From Cylicocyclus nassatus (lineage: Eukaryota > Nematoda > Chromadorea > Rhabditida > Strongylidae), in NCBI GenBank assembly GCA_958299035.1, contig CATQJL010000316.1:15346347-15410346 (forward strand): a stretch of 64,000 nt of DNA, given 5' to 3'. The stretch's first letter is position 1; each line of letters starts with the position of its first letter. This document shows, piece after piece, positions 24,701 to 36,960 of this stretch. The position numbers and the translations under genes were made by a program. The notes beneath the pieces are model-generated. The model did no database searches. It was not told the origin of the DNA and saw only the letters and a list, made by a program, of their open reading frames with translations.

Positions 24701-27700
24701 AAGTTGTTCCAACAAATATTAAACGTCCATCAAAAAATCTTTGATCTGTACTTTCCGATAATACTAGGATATTTTCGTTTTATAATTTTTTGGACAGGAT
24801 GTTGGAAATATTCGAAGATTGGGTGTATGCGACACTACTGGAGTCGCTCCTCATTTTGAAACGGGCGCATATTCCAAAAAATATTTTGATGTTTTTATCG
24901 TCTGCTGTTTGTCCCATTGACATACGGAGCCACATCTAGCTAACAGTCATTTGACGTAAACAGTACGCAACAATATCTCCTGTTTTGATTGGAAAATCGT
25001 GCCTCTTGAATTATTCAATGCTATATTCTCTACCAACATTTAAGTATGCGTGTGTTGAAAATGTTTTCTTTCCACTTTAAATCTGTGCATATGACGGAGC
25101 ACGATGTGCCCTAGAAGTTGACGTTAAGGACATGTTTGCGTAGCCGCTTGCGGTTTTTTCTACATTGATGTTTGCGAATGAGAACATCTACACAACATAC
25201 ACATTCACCACACGACAGTCATTTTCTGTGCTTTGCCGCTATTATCGTCGAGCTGGATACTTACTTCTCCTTGACGGTAATTTTCCATAACAAGTAGGTA
25301 TAGAGCAATACAACAGTAGTGAGAAAGTGAAAACCACTCAGACACACATAGGTATAGTATGGGTTGAGTTCGTACACGTGATAGACAACGTGCGAAAAGT
25401 ACCAGATCATTAATATCGTCACATGCGTAGTTATCGCCTATAGTGTCGAGACCTTCTTTCTTTACTCAAAAATTGTATTTGATTTCGGTAGGAAATTCCA
25501 TGTTCATTTTTTTCCACAGTTCAGGCAGTCTGTGTTTGCATGTCCTATAGCAAACCAATGGCTACTACTAACCAACCAATGCTACTGGGTGTGAAAATTA
25601 ACAGTCACAGAAATATTTCCTCAGCTTGTTCTCTTTCTGCAAAAGTACGCAGCAGTAATAGGCCTTCATCATTTTTTAGTATATTACATTTCTATTGCGC
25701 TCCTAGAAAAAGGTCATTGCCTTTATGCTACTGTCGTCCTTGATTTGAAGCATGTTTTCTTAGTAAGAAGTGAAACCCAATAAAGGCAAGAAGCCAAGAA
25801 TTATTCCACTTTGTCAATGTGTAAACTTGTGTGTAAAGTCCCTGTTATGCTTTTCACCGTTACATCAATAATAATTTATGGTAGTGTGTCCTACCCTTCC
25901 CCCCTCTTCCTGCCCAATTGATGAACTATAATACTACAATCATTCGCTTTTATTCTGCTCATCGGAAGATAGCTCATTATAGCTTCCACTTGGGATAGCC
26001 AATGCTAGGCATTTGTTATCATAACATAGAGTACAAGTGTAAATTTCATATGTGTACAGCGATTCCTCACATTCGAAGCAGTACATCTCGTCCTTATCCA
26101 TTTGTCGTCATCTGTCGATTTCAGCTGCGGCACGGCAGTGCGGTCGCTTTTTCCACGTCGATACTTCCAGCTTTGTTTTTACTATTCGCCCACGATGATC
26201 GATTATGTAGGTGCGAGGTGTGAAAGTAGCAGCTCAGCGAAGCGTTATTAATGGGATTCCGAGGGATTTTCCTAAGGTGCCGGCTTTGAACATAATGCGA
26301 ACAGGGGACGGATAACCATATTTTCACGCTAACCAAGTACTTTCTCACACAGTTTCATATATGCTTTTCATACATCGGCAGTGGAATTGCGACTGATTAT
26401 TTTCCAGAGTAGCGGAAAGCACCTGCTCATTTTTTTTCATGTGAGGCAAAACAAATGGATAAAGATTTCTTCTTGACTTTCTGTCAAAAGTCCCAACTCT
26501 GAAATTTGGCGTTTTGCAACACCAAAATAGTGTCAAATCACAACAATTTGCGGTTGAGCAACACCAATCGTGCCGTTGCAACACCAAATCGTTGCAGATC
26601 GGGCGCTTACTTGCTGTTGCACCATACGGTACTTGCGGATGCAACAACAAACATATCGTGGCATCAGAGTGAATGCGTGGCTGCAACACCACTAAATGCA
26701 ACGACAAACTGTTCTTTTGCAGCCATATATGTAAAAAGCTGGAAATTTTTCATTTTTATTTGGTCTTACAGTAATGTTCGCACCTGAAGAATGGTGATTA
26801 TTTTCGGTTTATTTATTGCAGAAACATCTTGAGATTGAAATGACACACCTATTCTCGCTCACGTGCTTTTTCGTTAGATTCCTGGGAGTTGTCATCTGGC
26901 CCCAAGGGCATTGTAGCCGCTGCAACAATTGCAGACTTTTTCTTTCTCACAAATATCTGCGCTTTGGAAGTTCTGATGTATATCGCTAATTCAGCTTTGA
27001 TTACGGAGTTGTACGATGCACTTTGCCCGGGCTTTATGGCAAAAAATGCGCGCGCAAGACGGGTGTGAAGTGCGAATAGACTTTACGTTTGAAAGTTTGC
27101 TGTCCTATGCTGCTAATTTTTGCTTGTGGCTGTCGTGGCAGGTCTGCAACGGAGCATATCATCATGGTTTCTAGCTTTGATTACTCTTTGTTCTCTCGAA
27201 TTTTAAATTTAACGAAGCATAGCAATTCGGTTTGGTAGAACTGCATCTGCTGCTAAATGTGTTTTCAGAGGATTTTTCCTATTGGAGCAGATAAAAAATG
27301 ACTTTACTTTTCAGACTTCTCAATAGATATGGATTCATATATGGCAAAAGCCCCATCTCAGTTAGGAATTCTGTGTCAGCATTGCTCCACAACGGATTTG
27401 CCGTGCCCCAAAGCGCATCAGGTAATATCAATTCCACAATTCCATAATTTTTCCGAAAACTCTAGGCAGGCTGTCTCCATTTATCTTTCCCCATTTGTAC
27501 GAATTGTCCACCAAAATTTTGCACCTGTCGTTACTGCAAACTGCTGACGAGTTGAGCTCTTTGTACGTGCGGGGCGCATGTGGTCACCGCTTAAGATTTT
27601 GAAAAATCGTTTCAAATCGCCATTTGGCCTCTGCACGTCCTTGAGGCGTTTCGCGCGCTCAGACAAACACACCTAGTACAATACTGACCAGGTGTGTGCT

Positions 27701-30700
27701 GTGCAGGCATCTGACTCACATACTGTACCCGTCGTTGCCGTGAGAGACACCGGTCATATGCGAACGGTTTGTTGGTAATATTAGATTGTGAACAGAAAAA
27801 TTCATTTCTCATCTGTATGAGCTGTCTTTGGTAGGACACTTTCGTTTGACGTTTTCCTTGATTGCTAAAGTGAAATCTAGCCAATGGGCTTACGAATTTC
27901 AAAGTTTTTCGAGATTTCATGTGACAGGTGTTACTGCGTAGAGTGGGTTTTGCACGACTTACTGATCGAAAATGGCAGATGGCTGATCTTTTCAAACTTG
28001 CAACGCCGCATGAGGCGACTTCTTACTTTTTCGCGTTTGTGCAGAGTCTAGTTTTTGTTACTTTGCCCAAATACCGCTAATTCTTTCTCGTATTCATTCT
28101 TACAAACGATTTGTTTACTATAGGTTAATGACAGATAGATTACGATTACGAAGAAGCACAAAAACCATGCGAAAAACGGTGAGAGTTGCCAAGCTGAAAT
28201 CATTAAAAGCAGATGATTTTATTCTACAGATTATTTTTCTTGAACTCTTCATTTTTCAAAACTACAGCTGAATTTTTTAGGAACACGGTTCTCCATCGTT
28301 GCCATCGCTGTACTCTCTTGCTCCATCAGATCTTTCCGGCAACGAACCATTATGTCGAATTTGCCATTGCTGTTGGCCATCAGATGCGTCCGACCCGCTC
28401 ATATCGCCTTGTCGATGCTCTGGATCTTTACAATATGTACATGTATCTTGTTTAATGGTGAGCAGTTTGTAATGTAATTTTTTAGAAAATCCACATCGTT
28501 CCGAAGTAACTTTTAAAACCTTGAACTCATAAAGTTTAGAGGCCCATCTTTCTGAATAATAAGTAACTTTCACTTCGTACTTCAGCACTGGTTAGATATT
28601 TCGTCACGAAAGTTGCATCGACCGGCAGTATGTGAATTATGTCTCTACAAATATAGAAGAAGGCGTGTGCTCAAGGTAAGACTAACATTACTTCCTACTT
28701 GTAGATCTCTTTTGAGATTTGCACCTTTGATTCTGTAAACAAAGACTGGTATCTAACATTTACCCTCTGCAAGGTTGAGTAAACAACGTCTGAGAAATCC
28801 GATACTGCCACTTTTTCTCGAAAAAATCAGAACAATCTGGAATGCTCGAAGTTTTTCTTTCAGTATCGCGAAATTAAACTTCCTGACTGCTCTGATCGTG
28901 ATGTACGATATTATACGCTATTCGTCTGTGCTTTAATTATGATGATTCTTTCGGCTCTCGCTACGATAGTGTGCTTTCAGCTTGAAAAATCTTATTCCAC
29001 TCATTCCAATAAGTAAGTTCCATTTTAAATATTAGGTTGGCTAGAAAGTTCTTGCGTAATTCAAACAAAATTCGATAACTTTTCAATGACTAAACCTAAA
29101 TTCACAATTTTGTTCCCTAAAAATATTAGAAGGCCTGCGCTCTGTGATGGATGTTTAAGCGCAAGATTTCATGAGCTAGCCCTCGAGAACGAAGCTCTCA
29201 AATATGGGATTTCAAAATTTGCAATTTTGAGTTTGGTGCCAGAAAATCGCAGAGTGCCGCTAGCTAGCCGAAAAAAAAATTTGTAAAAATTACTTACACC
29301 GCAGAAGTCCATACGTTATTTTAGCAGGCTTTAATCTCGCATGGAAACGCGAAAACAAAAAATTTGTGGAATTTGTCATTTTACAGGATAAATCCCCTTA
29401 TCGATGTAATTTTTCCTCAAAAACACAGTTTGCTACCAGAAATAAGACATATTGGCTATTTAGAACCTTGCGACGTTTTTTGGAGTGTAAAAAATTGTTT
29501 TTGCCGAAATACTGCGGTAATGAGTGGATTTTTTCGGCAAAATGACTACTTCACGAATTTTCTGTTTTTGCTTCACCCATGCAAGATCAAAGCCTTCCAA
29601 AGTAACTTTTGGACTTCTGCAGTGTAAGTAATTTTTACAGATTTTTTTCGGCTAGCTAGCGGCACTCTGCGATTTTCTGGCACCAAACTCAAAATTGCAA
29701 ATTTTGAAGTCCCATATTTGAGAGCTTCGTTTTCGGGGGCTAGCTCATGAAATCTTGCGCATAAACATCCATCATGGAGCGCAGATCTTGTAACATTTTT
29801 AGAGAACAAGATTGTGAATTTAGGTTTAGTCATTGAAAAGTTATTGAATTTTGTTTGAATTACGCAAAAACTTTCTAGCCAACCTAATATGATCTAATCT
29901 TGCAGAATAAGTTTGCAGAATCTGCAGTTAGATAAACTATTTTTGCAGAACGTCCTCTACACCGCTAACTCCGTCAGAAATCACTCCTCCAGAATTGCCA
30001 GCGCCTACTGATTTATTACATCGTGAAGATATTGAAAATCTGCTCAGCACTGTAACCCTCATTGCCGCTATCCTGTTTTTCTTCAGCTTCTTCATGGCTA
30101 TGTATGCTCATGTCAAGGTAAGTTATATACGCCTTTATCAGTGGCGTACCGAGGGGGGGGCGGGGGGGGGGCGCGCGCCCCCCCCCCCCCCCCCGAGAAC
30201 GGGTCGCGAAATTTTTGGAAGTTACTTACATGGGTTATAAAAATGTGCAAGTGACTTGTTTTTACTTGTAAATAATTAAAATGATTTTTAAAATTTTTTA
30301 AAAATTCATTTTAGCCTTATAAAAAATTTTTTTTTCGGGGGCGTGGCTGACGCCATGCCCCCTTTTTCCAGATTTTAGGGGTCGGGGACCCGGAAAAATT
30401 TTGAGAAGCACCCAAAAAAATTTTTCGGAGTGCGTGGCTGACGCCACGCACCTTCTTTAGAAAAAAATTTTTGTCGCGCCCCCCCCGAGCCGAAATCCTG
30501 GGTACGCCACTGGCCTTTATATATTTGAATAAGAGAACAAAGCAAATGTGTGTTTTAAAAGAGGTACACGCATAGAATATAAGGGTGAAAACGCAGATTT
30601 GATCATGGTTAAGATTTTCTGGAATTGAAAACTATGGAATAGTAACTGGAAAGTTACATTTATACTGTACAAGCAACATCACAGGCAGAGCAACAAGAAT

Positions 30701-32928
30701 TGTGGTGGGCAACAAGATTTTGCTGCGGTGCAACCAGAATAGGTTACAGGCAGTTTGTAGGGCGATGTTGCCGAAGGATTACGATGTTGTGAGAGAGTAA
30801 CAATGAGTGGTGCGGCACGACAGCAATGCAACAGCGTTTTGGTGCGAGGGAACTGCAATGCAGCAGCGATGTGGTCGGGGTAACAATGATACAACAAGGT
30901 TGTGGTGTGGGGCAACTGCAATGCAACAGCGTTAGGATAGAGGCAACAGCATAACAACAGGTTGTAGTGTGGCGCTGCTTCAGTCACGGTTGTGGTACGG
31001 GGACGGGGGGGGGGGGGGGGAGGGGGAGGCAACACTAATGCAGGAAGATTTTAATGCGCTGAAAACCATGCGTATTGTAACCTAGCTCTTGTTGAGCGGT
31101 TTGGGAAGTAGAGCGTTAAGGAAGGGGGGGGGAGGGTTCTACATGGAGGCATCGTTGTCATTCTATAGCGCTTCAGCTCAGCAATTTTCGTAAAGTGACA
31201 GCAGCTTTTGTTCTGTAGAGCATTCGAAAAATCGTGGCGATCTCGCGACCGCGCGCGATACGCACGCACTTCCAGCAACCGCATTCTCGATTTCTGTCTA
31301 CACGAATGGTTTTTTGCTTACACATGATAGTATCCACACACTGGAAGTAACTGAGCTGAGCGTAGAGGTGATGCTTTGTATGGGTGTTTTATGCTTCTGC
31401 GTGCGCAAAGACCGCAGTCAAATCCGGCGTCACAGTTTCAAGAATGGCCTATATGTTAGTTCTACACCGTTCCCTATAATTGAACATTGAACGCTCTATC
31501 GTCACTCTTTCCGGCCATTCTATCAAGTCGGCACTGTCTTTGTGATTCTTTGTGACCGCAAGATTTACGATCAGTGGCAGCGAGGTCATCAATAAAATTG
31601 GACGAGTTGCACTTTTCACGGGCAAGCTGTCTGTGCAGCGTCAACAGCAATTTGGAATACGTGATAAATTAGTGGGTGTTCGGATTCGTATAAACTTCCC
31701 TGCATAGTGAAGAAAATGTTAGATGAAAATTCTGGTGCTAGGTGTTGCGAAGCACCTGTTACGCTCGCGTACTTGAACCGGATCGCACCTCATTACGCTA
31801 TGCAAATGGCGCGTGAAGTGTATGCATGATTATGTATGATACATGGTCTCAGATTTTTTTTGACGGATGCTGAGCCTCACATCTGCGTAGGAGTTGGCAT
31901 CCAAATCATTGAAGTTACGAGAAATTCCTCAAATGCTATTAAATGGATCCTTTTAGTCGGGTATCAGTTTTTGTGGCTACATCTCTCTGTGTTGGAGTTC
32001 AAATTTGGAATGGACTATCGAGGAGTACAAGCAGTCCCGAGATTCACAGTATCTAAGTAAATTGGAAGAATTACGACGGAAAATTAATGGTAAGCCTATG
32101 TGTTTCTTAGTCATATATCGCTCTTTACTCTACATTGAGCCGGAAAGATTTCTGCAACTTTAATTCTTTTATTTGGGATTTTTTGATCTTTTGGGTAATG
32201 ATACAGTTTTCGCATCTCTCCAATCAAAATTCTAAATGTTCACGACAGTCGGACCACCAGCTCTTTGTTCTATGTCATATTCCGTTAACCCCATTGTCTC
32301 GATCCTTTTACGCACCCTTCAGTTCCACTACGCTCGTGGGATTACCGCTTTCCGCGGATTAGAAAAGGATTTAGTACGCGCGAGAATAGGCCAAGGAGAA
32401 AGTAATGCTAAAGGGCAAACCTATTCGCTTTCATTGTGATGAACGGCCTTTGATCGAGATGTCTTTAGACGGTGTTCGAATTGCTTCCAAGTATCTGATT
32501 TATAGCGAACGTTCGAGGGGTCATAGAATGAAAATTTTTATTTGCAGCTACGGTGAAGTAGGTGAGAGATGGCAGTTTATAGTCTTTTTTGAGCATTTGG
32601 CATGCACTGATCAGAAAATTGACGGAGTTGTGAAATCGCGGAAATCACGTCAAATTACAATACGGTTATGGGCATGCTATAAATTTCCATTTCTTTTGGG
32701 AGACGATCAAATTTTTGCATAGAAATTTGTGGGAAACCTTATAAAAAAATTTTACTTCGACCGGAAGGTTTTTTGAAATTTCAATGTTTGAAGATCTACA
32801 GTTTTCATCGTAAAGTTTTTTTTTGTAAAATACAATGATTTACATGCTTTTTTTATTTTTCAGAAAAGCAGAAAAAGGCTCCAGATGAGGTTGAACCGTT
32901 ACGAAGTTCGGTTATAGTAATCGAATGA
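21707..32928 (+). CDS. MARCH-type membrane-associated RING-CH E3 ubiquitin ligase
   Basis: Membrane E3 ligase; the family ubiquitinates transmembrane proteins in endosomal and plasma membranes. Ten exons phase together: 21707-21830, 22076-22159, 22760-22843, 27315-27421, 28281-28457, 28586-28675, 28864-29012, 29949-30117, 31957-32089, 32864-32928, giving 393 residues from the ATG at 21707. A complete C4HC3 RING-CH is visible: Cys158, 161, 177, 179, His187, Cys190, 208, 211, with CRICHCC, SPCRCSGSL, VHVSCL and CELCLYKY. Two membrane segments follow at about 239-262 (FVCALIMMILSALATIVCF) and 308-328 (LIAAILFFFSFFMAMY), the usual arrangement of two helices after the RING. A helical stretch (KLEELRRKIN) and a VIVIE end close the protein. 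The N-terminus is Ser-rich with a basic PMKKSRSR patch. ATG 21707 sits on a TTTTCAG acceptor, so it is either a trans-spliced start or an internal exon. The MARCH subtype is unresolved. Confidence 0.85.
26505..26725. repeat. degenerate GCAACA array 5
   Basis: At least seven GCAACA-type words, including GCAACACCAAAATAG, GAGCAACACCAATCG, TTGCAACACCAAATCG, GATGCAACAACAAAC and TGCAACACCACTAAATGCAACG. The form CAACACYAAATGCAAC recurs at 52330. Located inside the 4.5-kb MARCH-gene intron. Confidence 0.75.
29032..29887. mobile_element. palindromic mariner-type MITE in a MARCH-gene intron
   Basis: Ends TTAGGTTGGCTAGAAAGTTC and the inverse GAACTTTCTAGCCAACCTAA-like, with TA on both sides (29030-29031 and 29888-29889). 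Arms of about 260 bp match almost perfectly, for example CATGAGCTAGCCC near 29170 against GGGCTAGCTCATG near 29740, around a roughly 330-bp centre. No transposase frame. TIR and arm sequence differ from the 6716-7420 element, so this is a second subfamily. Confidence 0.85.
30139..30512. mobile_element. intact hAT-type MITE, CAGTGGCGTACC termini
   Basis: Termini CAGTGGCGTACC and GGTACGCCACTG are inverted, and the element is bracketed by a perfect 8-bp duplication GCCTTTAT (30131-30138 and 30513-30520), diagnostic of hAT. The subterminal region is a long G run followed by GCGCGC and a C run (30153-30194), itself a hairpin. Two GCGTGGCTGACGCCA palindromes lie inside. 374 bp, non-coding, in intron 8 of the MARCH-type gene. 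Confidence 0.92.
30670..30985. repeat. degenerate GCAACA array 6, about 30-bp register
   Basis: The clearest array. Units such as GCAACTGCAATGCAACAGCG recur with GGTGTGGGGCAAC spacers at near 30-bp register (30820-30940). A poly-G tract (31003-31020) follows. Lies in intron 8 of the MARCH-type gene. Confidence 0.75.
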
Positions 32929-33169
32929 ACGCGAAGAAACGGGTTGCGTTGCGTTTGCTTATTGTCTGTATGTCTGCGTCTCTTTGCCTCGACCACAGAG
33001 GCGCACACTGTCTCTCCCTCACTCTCGCCGCCTACGCTCATCATCTCGCATCTCTCCTTATTTTTTTCTGCAATGCAATTTTTTATTTGTATGTCCGTAC
33101 GTCTTCACGCCGCCGTTGACTCTGTGTTATTTTTTTTTGTTTTTTTTATATGCAAGCTACTTATGTGAT

Positions 33170-33175
33170 AATAAA
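33170..33175 (+). terminator. AATAAA polyadenylation signal
   Basis: Perfect AATAAA 242 bp after the MARCH-gene stop codon, in a T-rich stretch. Best candidate for the 3' end of that transcript. Confidence 0.5.
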
Positions 33176-33289
33176 TGATTGATCAGAAGTCTTATGAACT
33201 GTTCACTAGCTTGTCCAGGCGTGGGTCATTACTTGATTGATGAGAAAAATTTTCCAAGCTGATCTGTACGGATGGCTCGTTTGCAGATA

Positions 33290-36200
33290 ATTCGAGATCT
33301 ACGACCATATCAACGAAGCATGAAACAGAATCCTTTTTAGGAAGGCTATCTGAGGTTATCTCTAAACCAGGGTAGGTTGATCAGGCAAGAAGTGATGTAT
33401 TACGATGTTGATTTTCTCGTGTTCAAACGAGTAATGTAGTAATTTTACCTGAAGTCGTTATAAGCTCAAAATCTCTAATTTCATTTTTCATTTTCATTTT
33501 CATTTTCATTTGTACGCTCGAGGCGTTCTATAAAAAAAACACATCGAGAAGTTAGTAATACATCGGAATGAACAAGAAACGTAAACGAATGCAGACATCA
33601 CCATGTCAATCCGAGTCTAATCCCAGTCAGCCTAATGTAAGAAAAATGAAAAATGAAACGGCTTGCATCGAATATACTGGTAGGCTAATAGATATGTATA
33701 CAAATGTAGGCGATGACAGGCATTGATACTATATCTCCACAACTTATAACTCCAAGGAGATGGGAACCATGCTCCCTCGTTGCCAGCGGAACGATCTTAC
33801 ATTACTCTTAAAAGCAAACCGAAATCTAAATGCACATCGTTTTAATACCGTTGTAGTCCCAAAAGCCATTATTTCTTGTTTTCCTTGTGTTTTCTCTTTT
33901 CAAAACAACAGTCACTCTCTTCTTTTCGCAAAAAGAAAGAATAAAAGCCGTAAAAGGCTACAGAGTCATGTATCCAACTTCAAATCTGTCATCCATGCGT
34001 CTCATTTTTCATTTTCATTTCTAAAATACGGCGCTGGATTTTAGACACCGAATGGAAAGTAAAATAAAAGTCGTCATGATGTTACCATTCTCGAACCTTT
34101 CTGATGGCGGTATAAAAGAAGTATTGCTTTTATGGGAAGAGCCAAGCGAGATTTCGCCGAAGTTCAAAACCTGGTTTTACTGCTGAAATAGAAAAGAGCA
34201 TATAGTTCTGCTGACACACTTTGTAATGATCAATTCTTTCCTATTACAAGTAGTTCAACGTTCAAATCTTCTAGAAGCTGTTGAACTTTCGTTTTTGTTG
34301 AGTTTTTCATGTGAGTTCAGGCCGTTCGTTGAGCAAAATCCTAAGTAAGTTTTGAGAAGCTAGCAAGCATAGACGCTTTCACTGCGGTTTCATGGCTAAG
34401 CCTTTTTGAGGAGTTGTAATGAGTACCTGGTTTCGCACCCTAATTCCCTTTTTTCGAAAAAAAAATTTTAATTACGAATTAGTCAATGGCGATTGAAGGT
34501 GGTGGCTAACACAGCACAATCAATATTGTTTGGTCCCCAAGTAACTTCGGAACCTGTGGCTCAGCTTTATTAAAAATGCCCTCTTAAGAAAAGTAGAATC
34601 AAAAGTAATAGCAAACAACGTGAATTGTCAATCAGACTCATTTTCTAATACTCTGTCAAGTGATTATTACTTCAATGATTTGTGTGCTGAGAAGAATCGT
34701 GAAAGATTTTTAAAAAAGGAATCCGTAAATTAGCGCCGTCATGGTATCTTGAAACTCATTTAGGGCAAGCTTTGCATTCCCACAAGCATGTTGGCTCGGA
34801 ATAATAATGCATGATACTAAACATAAGAAATTCCATGCAACTAATTACATAGGCAACAAAGCGTTTAGTTGGATTTATCTCCTATGGAAGTAGCTAGCTG
34901 AACTTTGTTTTTTCTAGCAAGAATATGTTGAACTCTTTGTGCTTTATACTCCTTCTACGACTGACACTCGATTGGTTGTGCTCAGACGAATTATGAAATT
35001 TTTAAAGGGAAGCAGTTCAAAGCTAAATTTGGAACTTTATTTATTCTACGTATTGACTTTGGGAGGAGGATCCCTTTTTTCTCGGAAAAGGCGCATTTAT
35101 CGTATTTATAATCTGTAAATACAGTGGTAATCACATCAGTTTTTTTTTTGTCGGCCGCTTTCTTTTTCCCACTCCCCCCTCCCTCCCCCCCCCTCCCGCC
35201 GTCCGGCTTCCCATACCCAATCTCTGCTCTTGTTTTCCATTTGAAACTCACTTTTCTCTTCAGTATGTCGCCTGTGTGCCACATAATGTTCGTGAAATGA
35301 TAATCCGCAACCCTAATGTGTCCTGTCCCAAACAGGGCTCGGCACAGGTGGCTTACAAGCAAGCTGGATATCGTTTTTGGGACGAAAAGCAAAGGGGGTT
35401 TCGTTTTTGTGAGCGAAGACATACGGAAAATTGACGACGGCGACCTTTTTTTTTAGTCGACGTTTCGTTTTTGGGGGATTTTCGGGAATTTTTCAGGTTT
35501 TTAGAAGAAATTTGGTTCAGGGTCAAAGGGGACTTCGTAAAAATTCCCAAAAGTCAAGGGGGACTTCGTTTTTTCCATTTTCATCTAGCCACCTCGTGCC
35601 GAGCCCTGGTCCCAAATTCCGTTTCTGTTCAGCGGTGTGGTCGGGCCCCAGAAATTGTTGGCTGAGGCGTCGAAGGTCAACTTTCGTTCACTAATTGGGA
35701 TTTCACTATGTGATGTCTCTGTGGAAGGACGCATTAATGACATCACGCGATCAACCATGCGTACAAAATAGTCTAACTGGGATTAACTTACAGTAAGATT
35801 ACAGTAAAAATCCGCGACTTAAAAAATAAGAACTATTAGATAATGCAAGGAAAGAATGTCGACCTACAAGTCCAAAAATTTTTTTTTCGTTCTGACTGCC
35901 CTTACGTTGTGCGAACGTATCGTAAATACTCATTCTACCATTTTCATGAAGCTAAATAAATTCAAATACTGTTCTTGCTCTTCGGAAATGTTTGATTTTG
36001 GTCATGGTCACTCAGACACGAAAAACCCTATTTTTCCAAAATGCTTGGGCCAATTTTCTCCTTAGACACTGATTTTTACGCAGTTTGTCCAAAACCCAGG
36101 TCTGCGAAAACTGCTCCAGAAATCTTAAATTATCTTCCAATCTCTTTTTCATCGGAACATGGTATGTAATTTCAGACAAATCGCATGCTTTTAGCGAAAG

Positions 36201-36960
36201 AAAGGATTTGTTTGAAGAACTACTGCTATGAATTCTGAAGAAAATTGAAGGAGTCATAGAATTAGAATCAAGATTGAAAGGAAAATCTATTTGTTTGGTG
36301 TTCTTTCTCGACTTTACGTAGATGTCGATTGAAAACCTAAATGTATATTCATCTTATGATTATGTGTGCGCCACTACGTTCGTCATAGAAAATCGTAATA
36401 AGCTTCATTTCTTCGAATTAGCCACATATGTAGGTTGAGCACTTCTGAGGCCTTTACTCATGGAATCGAACTATACATAGACGTTTGGAAAACAATACTT
36501 AACAAAGGGAACTTGCCAAATTGTTGAACTACGCAAAATCGCATCTCAACATCTCCAAATTTACAAGTTTAGTAATCACAAAGAATCTCTACAAAGGTAT
36601 TGCATACTTTTGGTAGATTAGATCACTCCTAATTGAAATGAACGGCATGCAGAGGAATTACCCCACATAGGCTCGCTTTTTTTGGATGATGAGAACCGAG
36701 GAGAATTTCGATCTCTTCAACCCATACCAGACTTGGTTCTAGTGAGTGATGGATCTGAAAAATTAAATCAAATTAAACTCCCCTTTGTATCAACCAATGA
36801 GTCTTTCTTCTAGGAAGTGATTACGAAGTATATGACGCATTTCGGTTCGTTGAAATTATGGATTCATCCAAAGGACTTCCTTGGAAAAAGTGAAAAGATT
36901 TCTATGGCGACATCTCCTACAGTTGGGGTCTGCTTAATTTGCAACCTGTACCCTGCCTGA
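33290..36960 (+). CDS. unrecognised multi-exon gene, partial model
   Basis: I do not recognise the product. Best-supported exons are 36066-36161 (TDFYAVCPKPRSAKTAPEI...), 36653-36741 (EELPHIGSLFLDDENRGEF...) and 36814-36960 (EVITKYMTHFGSLKLWIHP..., stop at 36958), which phase exactly with ETAG/TTAG-type acceptors and GTATG and GTGAG donors. Further upstream, coding-like pieces: 33568-33679 (MNKKRKRMQTSP..., a basic start resembling a nuclear signal) splicing over a 40-nt intron into 33720 (IDTISPQLITPRRWEP); about 34050-34344, with VVMMLPFSNLSDGG and EAVELSFLLSFSCEF; 34918 onward (QEYVELFVLYTPSTTD); and 35251-35332 (YVACVPHNVREMIIRN). An in-frame TGA near 34192 and unsettled joins mean the 5' part may be mis-modelled or represent two genes. 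The 35251 exon is interrupted by a hAT MITE. A possible upstream exon at 33290-33371 ends in SEVISKPG. Confidence 0.4.
33484..33513. repeat. (TTTTCA)n microsatellite
   Basis: About five tandem TTTTCA units. A shorter version occurs at about 34000-34018. Confidence 0.75.
35333..35608. mobile_element. hAT-type MITE, CAGGGCTCGGCAC termini
   Basis: Left end CAGGGCTCGGCACAGGTGGC, right end GCCACCTCGTGCCGAGCCCTG, inverted; flanked by a perfect 8-bp duplication GTCCCAAA (35325-35332 and 35609-35616). 276 bp. The interior has direct repeats of GGGGACTTCG and TTTCGTTTTTG. The insertion point is inside the open frame beginning at 35251. Confidence 0.92.

Noticed and set aside
29086..29833. Pair of similar frames beginning MTKPKFTILF
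   Set aside because: Same cause: inverted arms of the 29032-29887 element.
34918..34996. C-terminal SDEL read as an ER-retention signal
   Set aside because: It appears only in one of two possible frames of an unsettled gene model; the alternative frame (QEYVELFVLYTP) looks more coding.
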